Part shown: positions 17,465 to 26,161 of the stretch, one piece after another
How the letters are laid out: each line of letters starts with the position of its first letter
Position numbering within the stretch: the stretch's first letter is position 1
From: Undibacterium sp.
GTDB lineage: Bacteria > Pseudomonadota > Gammaproteobacteria > Burkholderiales > Burkholderiaceae_D
Assembly (NCBI RefSeq): GCF_030651495.1
Contig: NZ_JAUSFI010000066.1
Coordinates: 19,951 to 83,950, forward strand
Reading direction: 5' to 3'
DNA length: 64,000 bases
Notes under the pieces: model-generated
What the model saw: the letters and a program-made list of their open reading frames with translations, nothing else
The model's database searches: none
What the model was told of the DNA's origin: nothing
Translations under genes and position numbers: made by a program

Positions 17465-18289
17465 ATGAGCAAGCCAGCGGCAATCGGGCCTAAAGAGAGT
17501 TTCAACAAAAATCACAACGGCAAGGTGTACTTGGTCGGTGCTGGCCCAGGCGATCCGGAGTTACTCACCGTGCGCGCCGCCAAATTAATCGCGCTGGCAG
17601 ATGCCGTGGTATACGACCATTTGGTCAGCGCCGGCATACTCGACCTTGTGCGCTGCGATGCTGAACTGATCTACGTCGGAAAGCAAGAAAGTTTGCATAC
17701 CCTGCCACAAGAGGATATTAACAGCCTGCTGGTGCGACTGGCACAACAAGGAAAAAACGTGGTGCGCCTGAAGGGTGGCGACCCTTTCATTTTTGGCCGT
17801 GGCGGCGAAGAAGCCGAAGTCCTGGTCGCCGCAGGGATACACTTTGAAATCGTGCCTGGCATTACCAGCGCCAGCGGTGCCTCTGCCTACGCCGGAATAC
17901 CGCTCACCCATAGGGATTACGCGCAAACCTGTGTCATCACAACGGGTCATTTAAAAGACGGCAGCTTACATCTGGCATGGGAAAACTTAGTACAGCCACG
18001 CCAGACCGTAGTCATTTACATGGGCTTGGGTGCACTGCCTGAAATCAGCCGCCAACTCATCGCCCACGGACAAAGCGCAAGCATGCCGGTAGCGGTGATA
18101 GAAAACGGCACGACCAGTCATCAAAGGGTGCTGGTCGGCACACTGGCCAACATCGCCAGCATGGTCAGCGCGCAAGGATTTAAATCACCCTGTTTAATTA
18201 TCGTCGGCGAGGTAGTCACGCTGCGTGAAAAATTGCACTGGTTTGAGAATGAGAAAATGCTTGAACAAAGTAAGCTTGCATTTGCTTAG
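17465..18289 (+). CDS. nirE: NirE, uroporphyrinogen-III C-methyltransferase
   Basis: SAM-dependent enzyme that methylates uroporphyrinogen III at C2 and C7 to precorrin-2, the entry to siroheme and heme d1. The 274-residue protein has the family signatures [44 protein letters not shown] and [20 protein letters not shown]. Stand-alone SUMT without the CysG dehydrogenase/ferrochelatase part, so siroheme completion must come from a gene elsewhere. Assigned as NirE, not CobA or CysG, because it is divergent from the nir operon and carries the FNR-type promoter. The first ~20 residues are extra relative to the SUMT core. Confidence 0.92.
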   Translation: MSKPAAIGPKESFNKNHNGKVYLVGAGPGDPELLTVRAAKLIALADAVVYDHLVSAGILDLVRCDAELIYVGKQESLHTLPQEDINSLLVRLAQQGKNVVRLKGGDPFIFGRGGEEAEVLVAAGIHFEIVPGITSASGASAYAGIPLTHRDYAQTCVITTGHLKDGSLHLAWENLVQPRQTVVIYMGLGALPEISRQLIAHGQSASMPVAVIENGTTSHQRVLVGTLANIASMVSAQGFKSPCLIIVGEVVTLREKLHWFENEKMLEQSKLAFA

Positions 18290-18337
18290 CCACATACAAG
18301 CTTGACCTCGATTTAACGATAAGAAAACTGAAATAAT

Positions 18338-18419
18338 GGCAGGCTCAAGGCGCATATTCCATGCGCCTTTCCAGCCACCCCGGCCTGCAACCCGCATGGG
18401 GATTGCGCGGTGGGCCTGC
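18338..18419. repeat. Dispersed palindromic repeat, copy 3
   Basis: Left arm CGCATATTCCATGCG (18351-18365), right arm CGCATGGGGATTGCG, central GCC-ACCCC-GGC stem, outer arms GGCAGG and CCTGC. It ends 33 bp before the ATG of the P-type ATPase, so it is likely inside that gene's promoter or leader. Confidence 0.8.
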
Positions 18420-18452
18420 TCATTTTTGAATTTTAAAAATTAACATGACGCC

Positions 18453-21056
18453 ATGAGTCCCGATAGCGCGACAGGATTGAGCCAGCAAGCCGCCGCGGAA
18501 CGCTTGCGCAGTGATGGCTACAACGAATTGCCATCATCCAAACCACGGCACGTCTGGGCCATCGCCTGGAGCGTACTCACTGAGCCGATGTTACTGCTGC
18601 TGATCGCTTGCGGCGCTATTTATCTGCTGCTGGGCGACATACATGAGGCACTGGTTTTACTCGGCTTTGTGTTCGTCATCATCGCGATTACGTTTTTCCA
18701 GGAACACAAAACCGAGCGCGCCTTAGAAGCCCTGCGTGACCTATCCAGCCCACGTGCGCTAGTCATCAGGGAGGGTGTGCAGCAACGCATCGCCGGACGC
18801 GAAGTGGTGCGCGGCGACCTGATCATGCTCTCCGAAGGCGACCGCATTCCGGCCGATGCCATTCTCTTGTCTTGCCTAAATATGACCGTGGATGAATCCT
18901 TGCTGACCGGCGAATCGGTGCCCGTCAGTAAGGCGATCGTTCAGCCGGCACCGCTCGTCATGGGGCAAGCCGGGGGAGATGATTTGCCCTTTGTCTTTTC
19001 CGGTTCACTCGTGGTACAGGGCAAAGGCGTCGCGCAAGTCGTCGCTATCGGCATGCACAGCGCCATCGGGCAAATTGGTAAAGCGCTGTTTTCTGTCCTG
19101 GAGGAGCCCACCCGCGTCCAGCGCGAAACCACTCGGGTGGTACGCTATGTCGCGGTGATCAGTATCGCATTCGCCGCCTTTCTGGCGCTCTGGTATGGCA
19201 TCACTCGTGGTGACTGGCTCAATGGCTTACTAGTCGGCATCACTTTTGCAATGGCGCTGATACCGGAAGAATTGCCGGTGGTGCTAACCTTGTTTCTGGG
19301 TATCGGCGCATGGCGCATCGCCAAGCAACAGGTGTTAACCAGACGCATCCCGGCGATAGAAACCCTGGGTGCCGCGACGGTCTTGTGTGTCGATAAAACG
19401 GGCACCTTGACGCAAAATAAAATGGCAGTTGCGCAACTTTTTTCTGCCGGAAAACTCGCCGACTGCAATGATGCGAGCCCAGGCTTGCCGGAAGAATTTC
19501 ATGAGGTATTGGAGTACGCCATACTCGCCAGCCACCGTGAACCATTTGATCCGATGGAAATAGCGATTCAGGCGGCCGGACTGGCCAAGCTAGGCAAGAC
19601 CGAACATTTGCATGACAGCTGGGGGTTGGTGGATGAATATCCGCTCTCCAAAGAATTGCTCGCCATGTCGCGCGTATGGCAATCCGCTGACCACACACAC
19701 TATGTCATCGCCACCAAAGGTGCGCCAGAAGCCATCGCCGATTTATGCCATCTGAAACCAGAGCAAATCAGCGACCTCACTGCGCAAGTCAATCTCATGG
19801 CAGGAATGGGGTTGAGAGTGCTGGGTGTTGCCAAGGCCATTTTTACACCGGTCAACCTGTCAGTACACAATTTATCAGCAGATTTAGCGCCAAACTTATT
19901 ACTCAATTCGCCCGAAGGCTTACCCCAAATTCAGCATGACTTTGATTTTGAATTACTCGGGCTGATTGCCCTGGCCGATCCGCTCCGTCCCACCGTCCCG
20001 GCCGCCATCAAAGAATGCCAAAGCGCCGGGATTCGCGTCATCATGATCACCGGAGATTATCCGGCTACCGCCCACAGCATTGCCCGGCAATGTGGCTTAT
20101 CCTCCCCCGGCGGCATCATGACTGGCGCAGACCTGACGGCATTGAGCGATCAGCAATTACAGCAACGACTAAGCAACGTAAATATTTTTTGCCGCGTGCT
20201 TCCCGAGCAAAAACTGCGCCTCGTCAATGTACTCAAGAGTAATAAGGAAATCGTCGCCATGACTGGCGACGGTGTCAACGATGCCCCCGCCCTGAAATCA
20301 GCAAACATAGGGATAGCGATGGGTAAACGCGGCAGCGATGTGGCACGCGAATCGGCCGCGCTGGTGTTGCTGGACGACGATTTTTCTTCGATCGTGGCGG
20401 CGGTAAAATTGGGCCGGAGGATTTTTGACAATCTGGGAAAAACCGTGTCATTTATCGTTGCCGTGCATATACCCGTCATGGGCATGTCGGTTGTTCCCGT
20501 CATGATGGGATGGCCTATCATTTTGATGCCGGTACATATCCTGGTACTGCAACTGATTATCGACCCGACTTGCTCGCTCGTGTTTGAAGCGGAACCTGAA
20601 GAGCCTGACGTGATGCAACGCGGCCCGCGTCCTACCGACGCCAGTATTTTTGACCGTCGTACGCTACTCAGAGGCGCATCGCAGGGCGTCGCATTACTGG
20701 CAACCGTACTCGCCATTTTCTCTATCGCACTGCAACGAGGGGTCGCTACCGAACAAGCCAGAGCGCTGGCATTTACCGCGATGGTGGTAGGGAATATCGG
20801 CTTAATTTTCATTAACCGCTCGCTGTCACGCAATCTATTTAAGAGCATCTCCTTGCCTAATCCCGCCTTGTGGTGGGTCGTTGGTAGCGCGCTACTGATA
20901 TTGGCGGCGAGCTTGTTTATGCCATCGATCAGTCGTTTATTTTATTTCGGCCATCCCAACCCCATCCATATCGCCATCAGCGCCGCCGCCACCTTGCTCT
21001 GTATTGTGCTGATCGCCGTTGTGAAGTCGCGCGGGCATTTGCAATTTTCTTCCTAG
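18453..21056 (+). CDS. Cation-translocating P-type ATPase, PEELP subtype
   Basis: An 867-residue P-type pump resembling the Ca2+/PMCA-like P2 class. Order of domains: N-terminal cation ATPase domain (GLSQQAAAERLRSDGYNELP), actuator loop with DESLLTGESVPV, TM4 with PEELP at 271-275, phosphorylation site Asp314 in CVDKTGTLTQNKM, nucleotide domain (KGAPEAIADL), hinge MTGDGVNDAPALKSANIGIAMG, and a C-terminal membrane block. TM4 has PEELP where Ca2+ pumps have PEGLP, and TM6 reads LQLIIDPTCSLVFE, not the Ca2+-type NxxxDG pattern, so the ion should not be assumed to be calcium. It is 163 bp downstream of nirE with a palindromic repeat between, and on the same strand. Confidence 0.85.
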   Translation: MSPDSATGLSQQAAAERLRSDGYNELPSSKPRHVWAIAWSVLTEPMLLLLIACGAIYLLLGDIHEALVLLGFVFVIIAITFFQEHKTERALEALRDLSSPRALVIREGVQQRIAGREVVRGDLIMLSEGDRIPADAILLSCLNMTVDESLLTGESVPVSKAIVQPAPLVMGQAGGDDLPFVFSGSLVVQGKGVAQVVAIGMHSAIGQIGKALFSVLEEPTRVQRETTRVVRYVAVISIAFAAFLALWYGITRGDWLNGLLVGITFAMALIPEELPVVLTLFLGIGAWRIAKQQVLTRRIPAIETLGAATVLCVDKTGTLTQNKMAVAQLFSAGKLADCNDASPGLPEEFHEVLEYAILASHREPFDPMEIAIQAAGLAKLGKTEHLHDSWGLVDEYPLSKELLAMSRVWQSADHTHYVIATKGAPEAIADLCHLKPEQISDLTAQVNLMAGMGLRVLGVAKAIFTPVNLSVHNLSADLAPNLLLNSPEGLPQIQHDFDFELLGLIALADPLRPTVPAAIKECQSAGIRVIMITGDYPATAHSIARQCGLSSPGGIMTGADLTALSDQQLQQRLSNVNIFCRVLPEQKLRLVNVLKSNKEIVAMTGDGVNDAPALKSANIGIAMGKRGSDVARESAALVLLDDDFSSIVAAVKLGRRIFDNLGKTVSFIVAVHIPVMGMSVVPVMMGWPIILMPVHILVLQLIIDPTCSLVFEAEPEEPDVMQRGPRPTDASIFDRRTLLRGASQGVALLATVLAIFSIALQRGVATEQARALAFTAMVVGNIGLIFINRSLSRNLFKSISLPNPALWWVVGSALLILAASLFMPSISRLFYFGHPNPIHIAISAAATLLCIVLIAVVKSRGHLQFSS

Positions 21057-21128
21057 ATGGACTGGTGACATCTTCCGCGATTGCCAAATCAAATTTATTC
21101 GGCTCATACCTTTGATTCAGCAAAAAAA

Positions 21129-21773
21129 TCAGCCTTTTTTTATTTCCTCGACATGACTCGCTGTGGTTTTTTTAAGGAGTTTTGCTTGCTCCCGACGGAG
21201 TCGCGCCATCCGGTGACGGATTTCATCTGAATCCATCCAAAGCTCAGTACCCTTCAGAATCGCCTTGATTTCACTGGCAGATAAAAAAGGCTGACAAATG
21301 CGTGTCATGAACTTCTCAAACCAGGTACTCAGTGCCAAGCCTTGCGCTTGTTGCTCATTGCCTTTACCGGCAAACACGCCGGAATAGATATGAAACAACA
21401 ACTGGCAATTATCATGGACGACCAGTTCATCACCGGCCAAAAAAATGAACGCCCCCATCGAATAGGCGCGCGCTTCCAGCACCGTGACCACATGGGCATT
21501 TGAGGCCAGCATATTATTAATAATCTGAAGGCCGGTATCGAAATCGCCACCGGCAGAGTTCAGATGCAGGTAGATAAGATCTGTCTCGCTGGCAGTGCGC
21601 AACGTATAAAAAAGCTCAGTGTAGTAGTGTGACTGCTCAATATTGCCAGAGATATAGTAAGAAATTTGGCGAATCTCGGTGCGCCGCTCATAGCGCGTCA
21701 AGCCTTGAAATAGCTCGATATAGGGCTCGGTCGGCGCCACATCATCATCGGCATTCGCAATTTTGATCGACAT
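21129..21773 (-). CDS. ClpP-like serine protease homologue
   Basis: A 214-residue member of the ClpP/crotonase-like fold. Family features: LHLNSAGGDFDTGLQIINNM (the oxyanion-side GGD motif), a candidate nucleophile Ser105 in ARAYSMGAFIFLAGDE and a candidate His128 in CQLLFHIYSG. The catalytic Asp of ClpP does not align clearly: the corresponding segment reads LKGTELWMDSDEI. It is divergent from housekeeping ClpP, with no clpX or clpA beside it, and resembles ClpP-like proteins seen in phages and accessory regions. No signal peptide, so cytoplasmic. A good ribosome site (AGGAG) precedes the ATG. Substrate and whether it is active are unknown. Convergent with the P-type ATPase. Confidence 0.65.
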   Translation of the reverse strand: MSIKIANADDDVAPTEPYIELFQGLTRYERRTEIRQISYYISGNIEQSHYYTELFYTLRTASETDLIYLHLNSAGGDFDTGLQIINNMLASNAHVVTVLEARAYSMGAFIFLAGDELVVHDNCQLLFHIYSGVFAGKGNEQQAQGLALSTWFEKFMTRICQPFLSASEIKAILKGTELWMDSDEIRHRMARLRREQAKLLKKTTASHVEEIKKG

Positions 21774-22149
21774 CCTATTCTCCTATCTACAGTCGGTTAT
21801 TTCAATTCAGGCACACGGCCAGCGAAATACGGATGCAATTCAATATTTTTTTCTTCTGAGATCAAGTATTATCTAATACTGTCATTTTTACAAGCAATGA
21901 TCATAAACACCATTTTATCGATTCACGCTAAACAAGCAGCGCGGTTCTGCGACAACAAGATTAGGTTGCGCTAATCCGAGAGACGAGCAAATGTGCGCTA
22001 ACGTACGGACGGGTTCTATTTACAGGTAGAAAGTAACAAAACGACATCAAAAGAATGCAAGATTGCCGCGCTAGCGACCCAAGACAATCGAGCTTACTCA
22101 AGGTACTCGTGTTCACATGATGCTTCATCTGACCACCCAAGGAAAATCT
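21774..22149. other. Gene-free 376-bp stretch between divergent genes
   Basis: Promoter space for the ClpP-like gene and the lipoprotein gene. A 78-codon minus-strand frame at 21961-22197 has no ribosome site or family features and is not called. No repeat of the dispersed family is present. Confidence 0.4.
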
Positions 22150-23118
22150 ATGAAAACCGACATATCTGCTGTAAACGCCATTGCCCAAAGCCGTCATCTG
22201 CTGAGGAGCAAGTCATGTGAGGCGACGACCTTAACCTTACTCGACCCAACGACGATCGCAAGCAACTTAAGATATCCGCTGGCAGCACTAGGCGTTGCGT
22301 TGATAGGACTGTTAAGCGCTTGCGGTGGTGGCAGTAGCACCGGAGCCAGCACGCAACCCGTGGTGGTGGCGGCACCGCCGGTTGCCACTTTTAGCGAAAA
22401 AGGAAGCGTCGTTGACAGTACGTCAGCGGGTGTTGCCAACGCATTGATTGTCGCTTCGATAGGATCGCAAAACTACAGCACGACCTCAAAAAGTGACGGA
22501 TCTTTTGAGCTTCTACTTCCGAAAGACGCACCTTATCCAAAATTTTTCGAAGCGACTGTGACCAAAGAGGGCAATCTACCCGGAGCGATTTTTTTCAGTT
22601 ATGTCGAAAGCCAAATTACGATGATCAGCTCGAGTAATGTTGTTAGCGCGGTCAAAACAAGTGCAGATGTGATCTTGCCAAATCTGACCAACATTTTCCA
22701 CATCGGTGACGGCGCTTTTAGCGGAACGGCAAACAGCCAGCTGCAAGTAGCGTTGACGGGGACTTCGCATGAAAGCCAGTTTGATCTGAATGCGGATCAG
22801 CTAAGCAAATATACGGCACTGCGCATCTCCTATTATGGCCGTGGCATCCAGACCGGAACGGACTTGAATTGCAAGGATTATGTGGCACTTATCGATCTCG
22901 ATGTAAATGGTGCGGTCACCTCTAGTAGTCATAGTGTCCATGTCGTACCGCCGGCATCGCCAACTGACGGAAGTTTTTCAAAATCCTATGTTGATTTTCC
23001 GCTTACCGGATTCGCGGCCGGGAAATTTAAAGTGGGCTTTTTTTCCGGGTCTTGCGATGGTGATGCAAGTGATCTTGACGACCTTGAGGTTGTCGCAAGC
23101 GCAGGATTATTGATGTGA
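22150..23118 (+). CDS. Secreted lipoprotein with carboxypeptidase-regulatory-like domain, function unknown
   Basis: A 322-residue protein starting at ATG 22150, preceded by AAGGAAA. A lipobox LLSAC places the lipidated Cys at residue 58, then a low-complexity linker (GGGSSTGASTQPVVVAAPP). Residues about 75-125 (SVVDSTSAGVANALIVAS, STTSKSDGSFELLLP) look like the CarboxypepD_reg/transthyretin-like beta-sandwich found in surface proteins. The remainder is beta-rich with no recognised enzyme motif. The ~40 residues before the hydrophobic segment (RYPLAALGVALIGLLSAC) are unusually long for a signal peptide, so either the true start is an internal non-ATG codon or it has an extended N-region. Probably an anchored outer-membrane or periplasmic lipoprotein. 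Confidence 0.65.
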   Translation: MKTDISAVNAIAQSRHLLRSKSCEATTLTLLDPTTIASNLRYPLAALGVALIGLLSACGGGSSTGASTQPVVVAAPPVATFSEKGSVVDSTSAGVANALIVASIGSQNYSTTSKSDGSFELLLPKDAPYPKFFEATVTKEGNLPGAIFFSYVESQITMISSSNVVSAVKTSADVILPNLTNIFHIGDGAFSGTANSQLQVALTGTSHESQFDLNADQLSKYTALRISYYGRGIQTGTDLNCKDYVALIDLDVNGAVTSSSHSVHVVPPASPTDGSFSKSYVDFPLTGFAAGKFKVGFFSGSCDGDASDLDDLEVVASAGLLM

Positions 23119-23136
23119 TCATGTTTTAACCGTGAT

Positions 23137-24026
23137 TTAACAATGCACTTTTAAAGACCTTAAATGCCAGTATAGGTCAGTATAGATACCGCTACCTTTA
23201 AGGTAGTTAAATTTGGCGAATGAAGTAGAGGCAGGCGGCAAAAAGTCCTGCCCTATTTTTTTATCCGGCTTCTTGATAGTTTCAGTCGTCAGCTTTGCTG
23301 GTCTTCCTGGTCTGGTTGGTGTTCGCCGCGCACCACTGGCCGCACTCATGGCTTCTTTAAATTGCTCACTTCCTAGCGCTTGCGCTTGCTGCAAGACGAG
23401 CCGTAAATCATCAATTGCCATCTGCTCGAATACAGTCCTAAATAAATCCCGGTGAACGGCTTGCCGTACTTCTGGCTCTGTTCCTAATGCCAGATACTGC
23501 GGGTGCGGATGCCATCTCGTATCGCTCTGTCCTAAAGCGTGATGCCGGTAACTGGACCATCTGTATTGCGCCGGATCATCCACCATATTGGCTCTGACAG
23601 GAGTGAGTTTGATGTAACGCTGGCACAGTAAAAATAGCCTTCTGTCTGCACCAGGCTTGATTTAAAACGTCCGTCCCATCAGGTGCCGCTGCGTTTATAA
23701 AATCGATTTACATAGTGCGCGTAACGCCGCCCCACCGATTGCATGAGTTTGGCGGAGCCATCCGGTGTTTGAGGTGTTACCAGTCGATGAACATGATTTA
23801 TCATCAAGACATAAGCATGTACCTGACAACACCAATCGGCAGCCGCCTTAAATAAGCAATGTGGACAACACTGACAATCTTCACCGGCAAAAAAGCAGGG
23901 CTCTCGATTGACGCCTCTTTGCACAAGATGCTGTGGAATACCCGCTAAGCAAATGCGTGGACGATGCCGGGATAGCTTAGGCTTGCGTTGGAAAATAATG
24001 TGATGCTGACCCGCTTTGGTTGCCAA
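23137..24026 (-). pseudogene. Degenerate REP-associated tyrosine transposase (RAYT, IS200-like)
   Basis: Two frames on the minus strand together spell one RAYT. The 5' part (24026-23679) has RPRICLAGIPQHLVQRGVNRE, the HUH motif in HAYVLMINHVHRLVTP and the tyrosine region SVGRRYAHYVNRFYKRSGT. There an in-frame TGA replaces the expected Leu codon, and the frame resumes as WDGRFKSSLVQTEGYF. A second lesion follows: one T appears lost in a T-run, after which the next frame reads MVDDPAQYRWSSYRHHALG, the standard RAYT continuation, to a C-terminal GRPAK tail. RAYTs are single-copy transposases that mobilise REP palindromes. With a stop and a frameshift this copy should be inactive. It lies in the accessory stretch between lipoprotein genes. 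Confidence 0.85.
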
Positions 24027-24057
24027 CTACAGCATTCATTTTAGAATTTCCTAAAAA

Positions 24058-24564
24058 TTAAAATTGGGGTTGGCCTGGATAAATCGTGATGACCTTACGA
24101 TGTCCGTAACTTGCAGGGCCATTTTTTGCTTCATTTTCTTTACGTCGCTCAGGTGTAATAAGATAGATAAATAACTGGGTATTTCTAACGATAAAATGGA
24201 TTTTATGATCTCGGATATTTGCCGGTAGCCTATGCCTTAGATCTACTGTGTCCTGATATTCCACACCGGTCGCCTTGACGCGCCATTTCACAAACAGACT
24301 TCCACCTCTTGGCATAGCTCCGGTAATGCCACCTCCTTGTTTCACGGTTCCGTTTTCTTTTTGCCAATCTGGTGCACGGGTCATGGCATATTCATTACCG
24401 TAGGCATAGTCCAAAATCTCAATATCTGGGCTATCCCTAATGGCATCATAACTAAACCCATGGCTCACATATTCTGGCCCACTGGCGCATGCTGTCATCA
24501 GCGCTATCATCATTGCTAAGATCACAGATTCTAGTGTTTTCTTGCTTAAGTAAAGGTATGTCAT
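24058..24564 (-). CDS. Putative lipoprotein, function unknown
   Basis: A 168-residue protein with an N-terminal hydrophobic segment (SVILAMMIALMTAC) ending in a lipobox-like LMTAC with Cys26. The mature part contains EYAMTRAPDWQKENG, a Gly-rich turn (KQGGGITGAMPRGGSLFVKW) and YQDTVDLRHRLP, and ends basic (GHRKVITIYPGQ). I do not recognise the family. The segment LFVKWRVKATGVEYQDTVDL suggests a beta-sandwich. It begins 155 bp downstream of another lipoprotein gene on the same strand. A GGGG-containing ribosome site lies about five bases before the ATG. Confidence 0.6.
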   Translation of the reverse strand: MTYLYLSKKTLESVILAMMIALMTACASGPEYVSHGFSYDAIRDSPDIEILDYAYGNEYAMTRAPDWQKENGTVKQGGGITGAMPRGGSLFVKWRVKATGVEYQDTVDLRHRLPANIRDHKIHFIVRNTQLFIYLITPERRKENEAKNGPASYGHRKVITIYPGQPQF

Positions 24565-24719
24565 TTTTGCCCCAATTTTTATTAAAAAATTTACTGTGGT
24601 GTTGTATTAGCAATGTTAGCAATCGCTGCGAACACCATGAGCTACCGGCAATCAAGAGCGATGCACGCAGCGTATTAAACTCATAGCTCTCTCCAGCTTA
24701 GTGTTTTTTGTAGTCAGGC

Positions 24720-25208
24720 TTATTTCCGCAGGACCCGAGGGCCGAGTTTTGCTTTCACCTCTTTCGCCGTATACACCACGTCTTTTTGAAAAATCCCGAC
24801 TTCCATCAGGCTAGTCTTAGGCATTTTTGCGGACTGAGTTTGTGCTTGCGCCAGTTCTTCCGGGCTACGATTAAGTAAAAATATTTTAGCGCTGGCAGAA
24901 GAGCTGTAAGCGACACTCCCTGCAGAAGAAAACCCGCTCATATCGACGAGTTTAAATGCTTCATATCCACGCTCTAGTGCGATCTCGGCACTGCGGTACA
25001 TAACATACGAAGAGAGACCGTTGGATGACGCACTGCCACTCAGATAGTCCACTTGTACCGTATTCCGATCCAGGTCTTTACTCGAATAGCCACTAGCCCC
25101 CCAAGTTGGTGCGGCCCGATAAGACACCGCGCAGGCACTGAGTAAGCTGACCGCTACCAGTAAGCTTACTAGCTGCACTCGTTTTGTAAGTGCTATTTTC
25201 TTTATCAT
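24720..25208 (-). CDS. CC0125/CC1285-like lipoprotein
   Basis: A 162-residue exported lipoprotein: signal segment VQLVSLLVAVSLLSAC with lipobox LLSAC and Cys26, then the pattern AAPTWGASGYSSKDLDRNTVQV and SYVMYRSAEIALERGYEAFK. A GYS...L..NxYxV stretch followed by Y.L.RAAE..LE.GY..F is characteristic of the CC0125/CC1285 lipoprotein family, whose function is unknown. C-terminal tail AKEVKAKLGPRVLRK. Monocistronic or co-transcribed with the lipoprotein gene 155 bp downstream. Confidence 0.7.
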   Translation of the reverse strand: MIKKIALTKRVQLVSLLVAVSLLSACAVSYRAAPTWGASGYSSKDLDRNTVQVDYLSGSASSNGLSSYVMYRSAEIALERGYEAFKLVDMSGFSSAGSVAYSSSASAKIFLLNRSPEELAQAQTQSAKMPKTSLMEVGIFQKDVVYTAKEVKAKLGPRVLRK

Positions 25209-25355
25209 ATTGATGGTCCTAGTGTGGTTTTGATTAAAAAAGTTCTCATTATGCTGATCTGCTTAAATTGATGTAACTTAAAACTATCTGCGCTTGAACC
25301 TCTTACTTGTGCCGACTACTGATGGTCGCGATTCCGTTTATGTCCTCAATAGTGA

Positions 25356-25436
25356 CCTAGCCCGGCGCGCATATTCCATGCGATTCTCCAGCCTATCTGG
25401 CCTGCAAGGCGCATGGGATATGCGCGCTGGGCTAGG
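25356..25436. repeat. Dispersed palindromic repeat, copy 4 (best outer arms with copy 6)
   Basis: Left arm CGCATATTCCATGCG (25368-25382), right arm CGCATGGGATATGCG (25410-25424), inner stem CCAG-CCTAT-CTGG, and outer arms CCTAGCCC / GGGCTAGG closing the structure. The rest of the 413-bp gap 25209-25621 shows no gene; the frame reaching back to 25520 ahead of the flavin reductase is not family-like. Confidence 0.8.
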
Positions 25437-25621
25437 TGTTTTTTTATTTTCATCCAGCACCGAACGTTGACCCTGATTGATTTCTGCCACCACTTGCGAT
25501 AGAAAAAATCATCGTTTTATTGCGCCCCATTGCGGCTAGCCACAATAGCGACACTCAGGCCTATGACATAATCCACGCTAGCACTTTCGCCCCACATCCT
25601 ACGTCCTCAACATACACGCAC

Positions 25622-26149
25622 ATGAAAATTCTCGCACTCTCTGGCAGCCTGCGCGCCGCTTCTGTCAATACGGCATTGCTCCGCGCGGCGGCGCGTCTTG
25701 CCGCGCCGGATAGCACGATACGGCTGTTTCAGGGTATCGGCGCATTGCCCTTGTTTAATCCGGATCTTGAGGCGAGCGATCCGGCGCCGGTGGCGGCACT
25801 TCGGGCGCAAATTATGGCGGCCGATGCCTTGCTGATCGCCAGCCCGGAGTATGCCCACGGCATCACCGGGGTGCTGAAAAATGCGCTGGATTGGATGGTG
25901 GCTTGTGAGGCGTTTGTGAATAAGCCGGTGGCGATTCTCAACGCATCGCCGCGGGCGACGCATGCCGATGCTTCACTGCGCGAGATTCTGACGATGATGT
26001 CGGCGCAGATCATTGAGCCGGCTTCGGTGACGCTGGCGCTGGTCGGTGCCGGCCTGGATGAAGACGGGATCGTTGCGCATCCAGAAATTTCTAGCGCTTT
26101 GCATGCCGCACTAGAGGCGATGAGAGCACATCTGCACGCGCCAAGATAG
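25622..26149 (+). CDS. NADPH-dependent FMN reductase family protein
   Basis: A 175-residue flavodoxin-fold flavin reductase. The FMN-binding start MKILALSGSLRAASVNTALL is characteristic, and SPEYAHGITGVLKNALDWM matches the substrate/flavin loop SPEYxxSxxGxLKNAxDW of the NAD(P)H-dependent FMN reductase (SsuE/ArsH/ChrR-like) superfamily. Cytoplasmic. The start was placed at ATG 25622, where the family homology begins; the frame extends 34 codons upstream without similarity. It is convergent with the TlpA-like gene, 12 bp apart. Possible roles include quinone or metal reduction, but the physiological substrate cannot be told from sequence. Confidence 0.85.
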   Translation: MKILALSGSLRAASVNTALLRAAARLAAPDSTIRLFQGIGALPLFNPDLEASDPAPVAALRAQIMAADALLIASPEYAHGITGVLKNALDWMVACEAFVNKPVAILNASPRATHADASLREILTMMSAQIIEPASVTLALVGAGLDEDGIVAHPEISSALHAALEAMRAHLHAPR

Positions 26150-26161
26150 AATAGACGCGCC

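Noticed and set aside
21961..22197. 78-codon minus-strand frame in the gap before the lipoprotein gene
   Set aside because: No ribosome site and no domain features, and it overlaps the promoter and start of the lipoprotein gene.
21129..25208. Prophage or phage remnant around the ClpP-like gene
   Set aside because: No structural, lysis or integrase genes, no att-like repeats and no tRNA; one ClpP-like gene is not enough.
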